Source: DATNBT01 sp964579765 (GTDB lineage: Bacteria > Acidobacteriota > Vicinamibacteria > Vicinamibacterales > CAVVIG01). Taken from it: 13,295 nucleotides of DNA. Below, one piece after another: positions 1-6,061 of this stretch (position 1 is its first letter; each line of letters begins with the position of its first letter). The notes beneath the pieces were generated by a model, which did not search any database, was not told the DNA's origin, and saw only the letters and a list, made by a program, of their open reading frames with translations. Location: NCBI GenBank assembly GCA_964579765.1, contig CAZOIK010000417.1:1-13295 (forward strand). Reading direction: 5' to 3'. Both the position numbers and the translations under genes were made by a program.

Positions 1-1
1 C

Positions 2-1672
2 GCACGCAAATGGCGGCCGCAGAAGTTCGACGACGTGGTCGGACAGCAGGCGGTGACACGTACGCTGCGCAACGCGCTCGGCAGCAAGCGGCTCGCGCAG
101 GCGTTCGTGTTCGCCGGGCCGCGGGGCGTGGGCAAGACGACCACGGCGCGCATCCTGGCGCGCGCGCTCAACTGCGTGAACGGGCCGACGGCCGATCCGT
201 GCGGCACGTGCGAGGCGTGCGTCGAGATTGCGGAAGGCCGCGACATGGACGTGATGGAGATCGACGCGGCCACGCACACCGGCGTGGACAACGTCCGCGA
301 GGTGATCATCGCCGGGCTCGGCATCATGCCCGTGCGCAACCGCTACAAGGTGTTCATCATCGACGAGGTCCACCAGCTCTCGTCGGGCTCGTTCAACGCG
401 CTGCTCAAGTCGATCGAAGAGCCGCCGCCGCACGTGGTCTTCATGATGGCGACGACCGAGCTCGACAAGATCCCCGAGACCGTGCTGTCGCGGTCGCAGG
501 TGTACGAGTTCCGCACGATCAGCAGCAAGTCGATTGCGGCGCAGCTGCGCACCATCGTCGATGCCGAGAAGATCCAGGTGGGAGACGACGCGCTGCAGTT
601 GATCGCGCGCGACGCCGACGGGAGCATGCGCGACGCGGAGAGCAAGCTCGACCAGGTCATCGCGTTCACCGGCTCCACGATCGCGACCGAGGACGTCTCG
701 ACCGTGCTCGGGCTGGTCGGCCGCGATCTGCTCCTCGACGCGATGACGGCGGTGGCGGAGGAGAACGCCCGGGCGGCGTTCGACTTGGCCGGCCGCGCCG
801 TGGAGCTCGGCTACGACCTGCGCGCGGTCTGCCGCGAGCTGGCGCGGATGACGCGCGACCTGCTGGTGCTGTCGGTCGATCCGTCGCGCGCGAACGACGC
901 CGAGATTGCCGGCGAGGGCGAGCGCGATCGGCTGCTCGCGCTGGCGAAGCAGTTCTCGCGCGAGGACCTGCTGCGCGCATTCGACCTGCTGACGCGCGCC
1001 GAGTTCGACATCCGGTCGTCGTCGCAGCCGCGGTATCAGCTCGAGATGGCGCTGCTGCGGTGGATTTACCTGCGCAAGCTCGTGTCGATCGAGGATCTGA
1101 TCGCCGGGGCAGGCGCCCCGGCGCCAACGCCCGGCCGCAGGGCGGGTCTTCCCACCTCCGGGCGTGGGGCGGTCCTTTCAGGGCCGCCCCCATTGGCAAA
1201 CCCCGCGCCTCCGGTCAAGACCGCACCGCCCGGACCGCCGGCGGGAGACGCCTCGTTCAAAGACGCGTTTCTGGCCGAAGTTCGGAAGACCAAGGCCGTC
1301 TTCTACAACATGTGCGTCGCGCAAGCGCAGAAGATCGAGGTGTCGGGCGATCGCATCGTCTTCACCTTCAGCAATGCGCAGAAGCACCTGCGCGAGCAGG
1401 TGGAGCAGCACAAGGCGTGGCTCGAGCAGATGGCGCTGCAGGCCGGGGGCCGCAGGGTGGCCGTCACGGCCGTCCAGGACGGTCGTCTCCAGTCTCCAGT
1501 CGCCAGTCCCCAGTCGTCGGCCTCCAGTCCCCAGTCTCCAGTCGAGAGTCGGGCGTCGAACGAAGAGTCGGCCAAGAAGGCGGCGCTCAAGGAGCAGGCG
1601 CTCGCCGACAGCGGCGTGCAGGCGCTGCTCGAAGTGTTCCCCGCGGAGATCCGCGACGTCGAAGAGATGTAG
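2..1672 (+). CDS. dnaX: DNA polymerase III subunit gamma/tau, 5' end outside window
   Basis: This is the AAA+ clamp-loader subunit of the replisome, which binds ATP to open and load the beta clamp. The frame is already open at base 2 (ARKWRPQKFDDVVGQQ), matching the conserved DnaX N terminus, so only a few codons are missing and the GTG at 35 is not the start. Visible motifs are Walker A GPRGVGKT (about 116-139), a four-cysteine zinc module (about 172-222), Walker B FIIDEVH (about 353-373), sensor 1 ATTE and sensor 2 GSMRDAES. Domain III follows. After a Gly/Pro/Ala-rich linker comes a C-terminal domain (FLAEVRKTKAVFYNM onward). A 7-base tandem repeat encodes a Ser/Pro-rich segment close to the C terminus. 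The stop lies two bases before the ybaB start, so the two genes are probably co-transcribed. Family assignment is firm; tau/gamma production by frameshifting is not evident, as no A-rich slippery site is visible. Confidence 0.97.
   Translation, partial: ARKWRPQKFDDVVGQQAVTRTLRNALGSKRLAQAFVFAGPRGVGKTTTARILARALNCVNGPTADPCGTCEACVEIAEGRDMDVMEIDAATHTGVDNVREVIIAGLGIMPVRNRYKVFIIDEVHQLSSGSFNALLKSIEEPPPHVVFMMATTELDKIPETVLSRSQVYEFRTISSKSIAAQLRTIVDAEKIQVGDDALQLIARDADGSMRDAESKLDQVIAFTGSTIATEDVSTVLGLVGRDLLLDAMTAVAEENARAAFDLAGRAVELGYDLRAVCRELARMTRDLLVLSVDPSRANDAEIAGEGERDRLLALAKQFSREDLLRAFDLLTRAEFDIRSSSQPRYQLEMALLRWIYLRKLVSIEDLIAGAGAPAPTPGRRAGLPTSGRGAVLSGPPPLANPAPPVKTAPPGPPAGDASFKDAFLAEVRKTKAVFYNMCVAQAQKIEVSGDRIVFTFSNAQKHLREQVEQHKAWLEQMALQAGGRRVAVTAVQDGRLQSPVASPQSSASSPQSPVESRASNEESAKKAALKEQALADSGVQALLEVFPAEIRDVEEM
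1166..1190 (+). other. Strong hairpin inside the dnaX linker
   Basis: Bases 1166-1176 and 1180-1190 form an 11-base stem (one G-U pair) closed by a three-base loop, TTC. It sits in the low-complexity linker between DnaX domain III and the C-terminal domain. No run of A or other slippery heptamer precedes it, so a frameshift role is not supported. It may be a palindromic repeat captured in a tolerant linker. Confidence 0.5.
1488..1550 (+). repeat. Heptanucleotide tandem repeat (NCCAGTC) within dnaX
   Basis: Nine consecutive 7-base units run from 1488 to 1550. Seven read NCCAGTC (four TCCAGTC, two CCCAGTC, one GCCAGTC); the fifth unit (GTCGGCC) and the last (GAGAGTC) have diverged. All three forward frames stay open across it. 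In the dnaX frame it encodes a Ser/Pro/Gln-rich tract. Because 7 is not a multiple of 3, gain or loss of one unit would shift the frame of the last 40 or so codons. Confidence 0.85.
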
Positions 1673-1674
1673 CG

Positions 1675-1971
1675 ATGAACATTCAGAACATGATGAAGCA
1701 GGCGCAGCAGATGCAGGAGCGCCTGCAGAAGCAGATGGCCGAGATGCGCGTCGAGGCGACGGCCGGCGGCGGCATGGTGACGGTGGTCGTCAACGGCGCG
1801 AAGCAGCTCCAGTCGATCAAGATCGATCCGGAAGTCGTCTCGAAAGAGGACGTCGAGATGCTGCAGGATCTGATTCTCGCGGCCGTGAACGACGCGCAGC
1901 GTAAGGCCGACGAGGAGATGGCCAAGACGATGGGCGGGATGATGGGGGGCCTCAAACTGCCCGGGATGTGA
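1675..1971 (+). CDS. ybaB: YbaB/EbfC family nucleoid-associated protein
   Basis: A small DNA-binding protein of the YbaB/EbfC family, which forms dimers that bind duplex DNA and is almost always encoded between dnaX and recR. The 98-residue product starts MNIQNMMKQAQQMQERLQKQ, the typical Met/Gln-rich amphipathic N-terminal helix. The conserved core follows (VEATAGGGMVTVVVNGAKQL, then IKIDPEVV) and a Gly/Met-rich tail. Its length matches the family. The ATG lies two bases after the dnaX stop with no strong ribosome-binding site, so translation is probably coupled to dnaX. Its role beside recR is usually taken as recombination or nucleoid related; that is family knowledge, not shown here. Confidence 0.95.
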   Translation: MNIQNMMKQAQQMQERLQKQMAEMRVEATAGGGMVTVVVNGAKQLQSIKIDPEVVSKEDVEMLQDLILAAVNDAQRKADEEMAKTMGGMMGGLKLPGM

Positions 1972-1982
1972 GCAGGGTTCTC

Positions 1983-2014
1983 AAATCCTGAAATCCTGAA
2001 ATCCTGAAATCCTG
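1983..2014 (+). repeat. Four perfect AAATCCTG units directly upstream of recR
   Basis: Four identical 8-base units (AAATCCTG) run from 1983 to 2014, followed by AAATTTC and the recR ATG at 2022. They occupy most of the 50-base ybaB-recR gap, including the position where a Shine-Dalgarno sequence would be expected; none is visible. Copy-number change would alter the leader spacing of recR without touching its frame. Confidence 0.9.
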
Positions 2015-2021
2015 AAATTTC

Positions 2022-2615
2022 ATGTCCCTCCCGGATCCCCTCGTCCGCCTCATCGAAGAACTGCAGCGCCTGCCCGGCATCGGGCCGAAAGGCGCGCAGC
2101 GCCTCGCTTTTTACATCCTCCGCACGCCGCGCGAGCAGACCGACCGGCTCGTCGAGGCCGTGCGCGACGTGAAGGAGCGCGTCACCTACTGCTCGATCTG
2201 CAACAACATCACCGACTCGGATCCGTGTCTCTTCTGCAGCAACCCGGATCGCGACCACCACCTGATCTGCGTCGTCGAAGAGCCGCAGAACATCACGGCG
2301 GTGGAGAAGACGCGTGAGTTCAAGGGCGTGTATCACGTCCTGATGGGCGCGCTGTCGCCGCTGACCGGCGTCGGTCCCGACGATCTGAAGATCAAGGGCC
2401 TGCTGTCGCGGCTCACGGACGGCGTGACGGAGGTCATCCTCGCGACGAACCCCAACGTTGACGGCGAGTACACCGCCGCCTATCTCGCGCGGTTGCTGAA
2501 GCCGCTCGGCGTCAAGGTGACGCGCATCGCGATGGGGCTGCCGGTGGGCAGCGATCTCGACTACGCGGACGAGATCACGATGCACCGTGCGCTCGAGGGC
2601 CGGCGCGAGGTCTAG
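2022..2615 (+). CDS. recR: Recombination protein RecR
   Basis: RecR works with RecF and RecO in recombinational repair, helping load RecA onto SSB-coated gaps. The 197-residue product has the usual length and order: an N-terminal helix-hairpin-helix (LQRLPGIGPKGAQRLAFYIL), a four-cysteine zinc finger (YCSICNNITDSDPCLFC), then a TOPRIM domain (LICVVEEPQNITAVEKT through LATNPNVDGEYTAAYLA) and the conserved tail IAMGLPVGSDLDYADE. The start is fixed by the conserved N terminus. Translation initiation is odd because tandem AAATCCTG units replace a recognisable ribosome-binding site. It overlaps the next gene by one base (TAGTG), consistent with one transcript from dnaX through 3220. Confidence 0.97.
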   Translation: MSLPDPLVRLIEELQRLPGIGPKGAQRLAFYILRTPREQTDRLVEAVRDVKERVTYCSICNNITDSDPCLFCSNPDRDHHLICVVEEPQNITAVEKTREFKGVYHVLMGALSPLTGVGPDDLKIKGLLSRLTDGVTEVILATNPNVDGEYTAAYLARLLKPLGVKVTRIAMGLPVGSDLDYADEITMHRALEGRREV

Positions 2616-3220
2616 TGTTGCCCGCCACGTTTGAGCTCCCCGCGGCCGTCGTCCTCCTGCTTGGCGGCGTCGTCGCCTGCTTTGCCGGCTACCGGCTGTT
2701 CCGCGTCGTCCTCGCCATCTACGGGTTCATCTTGGGCGCGATGGTCGCGAGCTCGATGATGGGCATCAGCAACCACGTCGGGATGGTCGTCGCGGCCGTC
2801 ATTGGCGGCGCCATCGGCGCCGTGCTGTTCACGTTCGCGTATTACGTCGCCATCGGCCTCATCGGCGCGGGCATGGGCGTGCTGATCCTGCACGTGTTCT
2901 GGGACTACGCGAAGCAAGTGGAGCCGCCGGCCGCGGCCGTGATCATCGCGGCCGTCGCGGGTGCCGTGGTCGCGATGGCGCTGCAGCGTTACGTCATCAT
3001 CGTCTCGACGGCGTTCGCCGGCGCGTGGACGATGATCGTCGGCGGGCTGGCGGTGGCGGGCAACCGCGCGGCGGAGCGAGCGGCGGCGAGCGGGAACGTG
3101 TGGATCCTATATCCGTTCACGCCGGCGCCGGGGCAGCGGTGGGTGACATTCGCCTGGTTCGCGCTCGGCCTGCTGGGCGTGGCCGTGCAGGCCGGCGTGA
3201 CTGGACGGAAGAAGTTTTAG
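2615..3220 (+). CDS. DUF4203-like multi-pass membrane protein
   Basis: A 201-residue hydrophobic protein with about seven predicted membrane helices and small Gly/Ala-rich spacing. The stretch ACFAGYRLFRVVLAIYGFIL resembles the N-terminal repeat of DUF4203 (TMEM198/TM7SF3-like) proteins, whose bacterial function is unknown. A GTG start at 2615 overlaps the last base of the recR stop and has a GAGG-type site four to five bases upstream inside recR; the adjacent TTG at 2618 is an alternative. It ends in a basic tail (GRKKF). The overlap suggests it is made from the recR transcript, but I see no reason to infer a repair function. Domain assignment is moderate; membrane character is clear. Confidence 0.75.
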   Translation: MLPATFELPAAVVLLLGGVVACFAGYRLFRVVLAIYGFILGAMVASSMMGISNHVGMVVAAVIGGAIGAVLFTFAYYVAIGLIGAGMGVLILHVFWDYAKQVEPPAAAVIIAAVAGAVVAMALQRYVIIVSTAFAGAWTMIVGGLAVAGNRAAERAAASGNVWILYPFTPAPGQRWVTFAWFALGLLGVAVQAGVTGRKKF

Positions 3221-3230
3221 CCGGTAGTAT
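3202..3230 (+). promoter_or_regulatory. Possible sigma-70-type promoter for tRNA-Asn
   Basis: TGGACG (3202-3207) and TAGTAT (3225-3230) are separated by 17 bases, each matching four of six consensus positions. The pair lies at the 3' end of the DUF4203-like gene and about 38 bases upstream of the mature tRNA 5' end. Prediction by eye only. Confidence 0.4.
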
Positions 3231-3267
3231 TAAAGGTCGTTTTCGCTCCCGCGCCGCACTCCTACGT

Positions 3268-3342
3268 TCCTCAGTAGCTCAACGGCAGAGCATCCGGCTG
3301 TTAACCGGAGGGTTGCTGGTTCGAATCCAGCCTGAGGAGCCA
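3268..3342 (+). tRNA. tRNA-Asn(GTT) with encoded CCA
   Basis: A complete cloverleaf can be folded by hand. The acceptor stem is TCCTCAG (3268-3274) with CTGAGGA (3332-3338). The D stem is GCTC/GAGC. The anticodon stem is TCCGG/CCGGA around loop CTGTTAA, giving anticodon GTT at 3300-3302. The T stem is GCTGG/CCAGC around TTCGAAT. The discriminator is G3339 and CCA is encoded at 3340-3342. The opposite strand carries the tail of a small ORF that ends at 3301, which suggests that accessory DNA abuts this tRNA. Confidence 0.97.
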
Positions 3343-3570
3343 ATTTTCAAGAGTCCATTCCGGAGACACAGGTAAACCCGTTTTCAACCCGTCACCGCCC
3401 GTGTGGAGAAAGCGGTCTATGCCTGCAGCGATGGCGCATCGCAATTCGGCCAGGACCCGCGAGCGCATCGCGGCCAGCCGCGCGTCCGCCTCCTCATTGC
3501 GACGGCAGTCCGCCGCATGACAGCGCCGCGCCTCGTACGCAAGTATTCTGATCCAGTCGTTCGATTTCAT
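3301..3570 (-). CDS. Unrecognised 89-aa protein, last gene of a coupled cluster
   Basis: No family is recognised. The start ATG overlaps the stop of the upstream 73-residue gene (ATGA, 3567-3570), the same arrangement seen elsewhere in this block, which is the main reason to call it real. The N-terminal two thirds is helical and charged (WIRILAYEARRCHAAD, then an Arg/Glu/Ala-rich stretch). The last 12 or so codons are simply the antisense of tRNA-Asn, ending at TAA 3303-3301. The original 3' end of this gene was therefore probably replaced when the block became joined to the tRNA, or the overlap is accidental. Function unknown. Confidence 0.5.
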   Translation of the reverse strand: MKSNDWIRILAYEARRCHAADCRRNEEADARLAAMRSRVLAELRCAIAAGIDRFLHTGGDGLKTGLPVSPEWTLENWLLRLDSNQQPSG

Positions 3571-3788
3571 CGAGTGAGATCAGGCCTCGCCAGGCCAATT
3601 CCCCGCACGCTCGCCTTGACGTCGATGGCGGGTACCCATCCCTCGCTGACCTCGGTCGATGTGCTGACAGCCGCCAGGGGCATTGCTGGCGGTGGCGTGT
3701 CATGCGCCCGGTCGAGCTCTGCGGCAATGCGCGCTCGACGTTGCTGCACTTCGAGGAAACGGCCGTACTCAACGACGATTTCGGACAT
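3567..3788 (-). CDS. Unrecognised 73-aa protein with strong RBS
   Basis: No family is recognised. The product begins MSEIVVEYGRFLEVQQRRAR, probably an amphipathic helix, then has a Pro/Ala-rich middle and ends EGWVPAIDVKASVRGIGLAR. There is no signal peptide or membrane segment. The start is well supported: GGAGGT precedes the ATG by about seven bases. The stop overlaps the next start as ATGA, so translation of the 89-residue frame is probably coupled to it. It lies 66 bases downstream of the 32-residue frame. The strong initiation site and coupling argue for a real gene despite its size. Confidence 0.6.
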   Translation of the reverse strand: MSEIVVEYGRFLEVQQRRARIAAELDRAHDTPPPAMPLAAVSTSTEVSEGWVPAIDVKASVRGIGLARPDLTR

Positions 3789-3854
3789 ATTGCGACCTCC
3801 GGCGAAACGCGATTGAAACCGGCAGTGACTCCGGGCGAGCGCACCGGCCAGCCG

Positions 3855-3953
3855 TCACCGAATCGGCACCTTCTCGCGCTCGACATACGGTGCGGGCAAC
3901 CGAGTCAGCGCAAACGTGCGGGGAATCGGATCTTCGTACAATGTGCGCCTCAT
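3855..3953 (-). CDS. Unrecognised 32-aa mini-protein
   Basis: A very short frame whose ATG overlaps the stop of the upstream 68-residue gene (ATGA at 3950-3953). It encodes MRRTLYEDPIPRTFALTRLP followed by APYVEREKVPIR. The composition is ordinary and rich in Pro, Arg and Tyr, with no membrane segment or Cys. Position and overlap support it; its length alone would not. No relative is recognised. It could equally be a translational bridge with no stable product. Confidence 0.4.
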   Translation of the reverse strand: MRRTLYEDPIPRTFALTRLPAPYVEREKVPIR

Positions 3954-4156
3954 CGTTGAGAGGCCAGCGCGGCCTGCAACGAGGAGAGCAGATCACGCAG
4001 TTGCTGCGGTGTACCGTCAATGTCCAGCATCGGCAACTCGGCGTCGGGCGCGACGAATAGCGCGAACCCGTGCTGGCCCACTTCGATATGCGCGTCGCAG
4101 TGCGCGTACGATCCGGCGACGTGCACGCGTGGGAGATCGACTTTGATCGTCGGCAT
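3950..4156 (-). CDS. Unrecognised 68-aa protein
   Basis: A small soluble protein with alternating hydrophobic residues suggesting beta strands (MPTIKVDLPRVHVAGSYAHC, then HIEVGQHGFALFVAPD), followed by a C-terminal helix (QQLRDLLSSLQAALASQR). A GGAG site lies about ten bases upstream of the ATG, and the gene starts three bases after the stop of the 62-residue gene. Its stop overlaps the 32-residue frame (ATGA). No domain family is recognised. The strand-strand-helix pattern and clean start make it a convincing gene of unknown role, probably one of a co-translated set. Confidence 0.6.
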   Translation of the reverse strand: MPTIKVDLPRVHVAGSYAHCDAHIEVGQHGFALFVAPDAELPMLDIDGTPQQLRDLLSSLQAALASQR

Positions 4157-4159
4157 GCG

Positions 4160-4348
4160 CTATCGCTCCGCCCATTCAACGAACGCAGGCGGAACCTCGT
4201 TGCGCACGATCATCACGCGAAGGATGCGATCGTCCCGAAGCAGGGTAGCGGTTCCAATGCGGGCCGCAGCAAGCGTGGGGTAGCGAGCCCACGCGGCCGC
4301 AAGATCGCTGGCCGTTCCCCGCCTCATCGTCGCAATCAGTTTGAACAT
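4160..4348 (-). CDS. Unrecognised 62-aa protein
   Basis: The product begins MFKLIATMRRGTASDLAAAW and ends with VMIVRNEVPPAFVEWAER. The compact pattern (strand, helix, strands) looks like a small globular domain, but I cannot name a family. An in-frame ATG lies at 4360, but the ATG at 4348 is preferred because TGAGGT sits about six bases upstream. It is 42 bases downstream of the exported 229-residue protein, on the same strand, with no terminator between, and three bases upstream of the 68-residue gene. It may head a sub-operon of small genes or belong to the transcript from 5390. Confidence 0.6.
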   Translation of the reverse strand: MFKLIATMRRGTASDLAAAWARYPTLAAARIGTATLLRDDRILRVMIVRNEVPPAFVEWAER

Positions 4349-4390
4349 GGCGGACCTCACATCACACCGTGCGGGCAGGAGCCACGCTCG

Positions 4391-5080
4391 TCATGGTTTG
4401 AACGTCGGCTTGTTGGCAAGGCGTGCCTTTTCCTGCAACGCGCGCGCCTCGTCGGCTTCTTGCTTCTGACGCGCAAGCTCTCGCTTCGGTGCGTCGCGTT
4501 CATCCAATTGCAGTGCCTGCGCTTCAGCGGTTCGCGCGAGCGCGTTGAGCCGAACGGACGTCACGACCATCCTGAAGCCGGATCCATACGAGGCGCGATA
4601 CAGCACGGCGGTGTACTCGTCATTCCCCCAGTCGGCAACCTTCGCGCCGGACGCCGCGTCGATCACTGGCAACGGCGCCCGCCCGCGTGTGAACGTCGCT
4701 GGCGCCGGCGCGCCGTACATCGTCGAAATCGCCTCGATCATGTCCTCGTCGGTCAGCCCTTCGGTGCGATCGCGGTCGTAATCGATCACGAGCCGGAACA
4801 GCTGATCGTTGTAGAAGCTGAAGGTGATCCGCTGGACCGGATCGGTCAATTTCTCGTCGTCGAGGGTGAAGGGGCGCCGCCATTCCAGATCTTGCAGCAT
4901 GGCCGGTCGCGCGTGGACCGTCTTCGCATCTGAGGCCTTGAGGCCCGTCAGCGCGGAGACCGAAGCGATGTCGCCGCCGAGTCGGAAATCGCGATAGTGC
5001 GCGCCCGTTTGCCCCTGCACCACCGAGACGGCCAACATGACACCGAGCACACCGACGCCGACCGCACGTGAGCTCATCAT
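4391..5080 (-). CDS. Predicted exported protein of unknown function
   Basis: A 229-residue protein with an N-terminal signal peptide (MMSSRAVGVGVLGVMLAVSV, probable cleavage after VQGQ). The mature part starts with a small domain containing DFRLGGDIASVSALTGL and TFSFYNDQLFRLVIDYDRDR, a layout like periplasmic proteins that track substrate or metal binding, but no named family is recognised. The tail is a charged coiled coil (RELARQKQEADEARALQEKA). The start is set by the overlap ATGA with the stop of the upstream membrane gene; a second ATG follows immediately. The long upstream extension of this frame is Arg-rich shadow and is excluded. It probably acts in the periplasm together with its two-helix membrane neighbour. 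Confidence 0.75.
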   Translation of the reverse strand: MMSSRAVGVGVLGVMLAVSVVQGQTGAHYRDFRLGGDIASVSALTGLKASDAKTVHARPAMLQDLEWRRPFTLDDEKLTDPVQRITFSFYNDQLFRLVIDYDRDRTEGLTDEDMIEAISTMYGAPAPATFTRGRAPLPVIDAASGAKVADWGNDEYTAVLYRASYGSGFRMVVTSVRLNALARTAEAQALQLDERDAPKRELARQKQEADEARALQEKARLANKPTFKP

Positions 5081-5307
5081 GATCGACCGTCCTTCGTTTC
5101 CAGTGCATGAAGAATCTGCGGAACGGTCGGCGACGGCGCGCCTGCCACGACAAGGGCGACGACGATGCCTGGCGCGATGCCGAGCGCGACAAGTACGGCC
5201 GTCGTCGAGGGGTTCGCGTCCATCGCCACACTGGCGACGGCGATGAGCGCCAGCGCGGCGATCCACGCTGCGATGATCCATGACGACCTGAGGCGTGTGT
5301 TCACCAT
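5077..5307 (-). CDS. Small two-helix membrane protein
   Basis: A 76-residue protein with two predicted membrane helices, roughly residues 10-29 (WIIAAWIAALALIAVASVAM) and 36-56 (TTAVLVALGIAPGIVVALVV), and a short cytosolic or periplasmic tail containing VPQILHALETKDG. The ATG at 5307 is chosen over upstream codons because GAGG lies about nine bases before it and the upstream residues are low quality. It overlaps the exported protein gene by ATGA and is itself overlapped by a possible 29-codon leader frame. Unknown function; probably a small membrane partner of the exported protein. Confidence 0.65.
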   Translation of the reverse strand: MVNTRLRSSWIIAAWIAALALIAVASVAMDANPSTTAVLVALGIAPGIVVALVVAGAPSPTVPQILHALETKDGRS

Positions 5308-5390
5308 GATCTCGATCCTCTTTCGGATGGGTGGTCGCGCGAAATGGCGCGAATGGAAATCGAGCGATGGATGTTGAGGGAATCGTTCAT
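5301..5390 (-). CDS. Possible 29-aa leader ORF
   Basis: A short frame with GGAG five bases before its ATG encodes MNDSLNIHRSISIRAISRDH plus nine more residues. Its stop overlaps the start of the two-helix membrane gene (ATGGTGA). It is rich in Ile, Ser and Arg but has no run of one amino acid, so classical attenuation is not indicated. It may only couple translation to the next gene, or be chance. Confidence 0.25.
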   Translation of the reverse strand: MNDSLNIHRSISIRAISRDHPSERGSRSW

Positions 5391-5488
5391 GTGCGCTCCG
5401 ATCGATGGCCGAAGTGGGCCTGTCGGCGCGCACCCCAGAGGGGGCACTGCTCGAACGCGGGCGGGCTCAGTGCGGTACTACGACGTCC

Positions 5489-5494
5489 ACTATA
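5489..5494 (-). promoter_or_regulatory. Possible -10 box for the minus-strand small-gene block
   Basis: TATAGT on the minus strand lies about 100 bases upstream of the possible leader ORF and is divergent from the promoter of the zinc-ribbon gene. No matching -35 hexamer is visible at the expected distance. Weak call. Confidence 0.25.
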
Positions 5495-5517
5495 CAGCAC
5501 TGGACGAATTCGCGTAC

Positions 5518-5548
5518 TTGCGGCAAAGACAAGCTGGAAGCGTATACT
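5518..5548 (+). promoter_or_regulatory. Promoter of leader copy A (TATACT -10)
   Basis: TATACT at 5543-5548 is a good -10 box, with TTGCGG at 5518-5523 as a poor -35 at a long 19-base spacing. The same TATACT occurs at a similar distance upstream of the other two leader copies, which is the main support. Transcription would start around 5555, a few bases before the structured leader. Confidence 0.6.
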
Positions 5549-5559
5549 GGTTGCCCACC

Positions 5560-5607
5560 GCTTTCCTGAGCCCTGCGGCCATTCCGGCCTTCAGCCCTCA
5601 CCAAAGC
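5560..5607 (+). promoter_or_regulatory. Structured 5' leader, copy A
   Basis: One of three related 48-49-base leaders in the window. Outer stem GCTTT (5560-5564) pairs with AAAGC (5603-5607). CTGA (5566-5569) pairs with TCAG (5591-5594). GGCC (5577-5580) pairs with GGCC (5586-5589) around the five-base loop ATTCC. The unpaired segments GCCCTGC (5570-5576) and CCCTCACC (5595-5602) are the most conserved parts among the copies. It sits between a TATACT promoter and the GTGGAGG site of the zinc-ribbon gene. Not assigned to a known RNA family. Confidence 0.65.
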
Positions 5608-5625
5608 ACGTCCGTGGAGGCTGGA

Positions 5626-5826
5626 ATGAGGAATGTCCCTCCGTTCTCATCGACGTCAACCGCGGCCGTCGCGCCTGTAAGCTGCCCCGCGTGTCACTCG
5701 TCGTCGATCGTCACGAAGGCAAAGAGCCCGGACGCTGACAGCTACTGGCGATGCGTCGATTGCGGCGAAATCTGGAACGCGTCACGGAACACGACCGATC
5801 GACCCAACGCGTATCGATGGCGATGA
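5626..5826 (+). CDS. Small zinc-ribbon protein
   Basis: A 66-residue protein with a four-cysteine zinc ribbon: C20-x2-C23 in SCPACHSSSIV and C43-x2-C46 in YWRCVDCGEIWN, plus a basic, Arg-ending tail. Such ribbons usually bind nucleic acid or protein; nothing in the sequence fixes a partner. The ATG at 5626 is set by GTGGAGG five bases upstream; the frame is open further upstream but runs through the leader and promoter. It is expressed from its own TATACT promoter through structured leader copy A. A frameshifted relative lies behind leader copy C at 6693-6895, so gene and leader appear to have been copied as a unit. Confidence 0.75.
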   Translation: MRNVPPFSSTSTAAVAPVSCPACHSSSIVTKAKSPDADSYWRCVDCGEIWNASRNTTDRPNAYRWR

Positions 5827-6061
5827 CATCGCGTCAGCGCCGTACGTGAACTGCTGGGACTCGTCGCGGCGGTCGAGGGCGAATCGGGAACAGCACGGAA
5901 CACGGGGCGGAGGTGGATGAGGGAGTGCTAGATTCGAGGACCAGTGCCCGACGCCGAGCACAACCCTGACCGCGGCCTCAGTGCCCCGTTAGATCGAATG
6001 AGGCGCAGCGGACAGAGTTGTGGCGAGCGCGCACGTTCCTCTCGTCGGAATGCCCGCGCTG

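Noticed and set aside
1166..1190. Programmed frameshift site in dnaX
   Set aside because: The hairpin lacks an upstream slippery A-rich heptamer, so the E. coli-type mechanism is not supported.
10..1971. A 653-codon plus-strand frame spanning dnaX and ybaB
   Set aside because: It is an Arg/Gly-rich shadow of dnaX in another frame that happens to run into the true ybaB frame; only the part from 1675 is real.
1683..2585. A 300-codon minus-strand frame opposite ybaB and recR
   Set aside because: Antisense shadow of two firmly identified genes; the composition is rich in His and Arg and no domain is visible.
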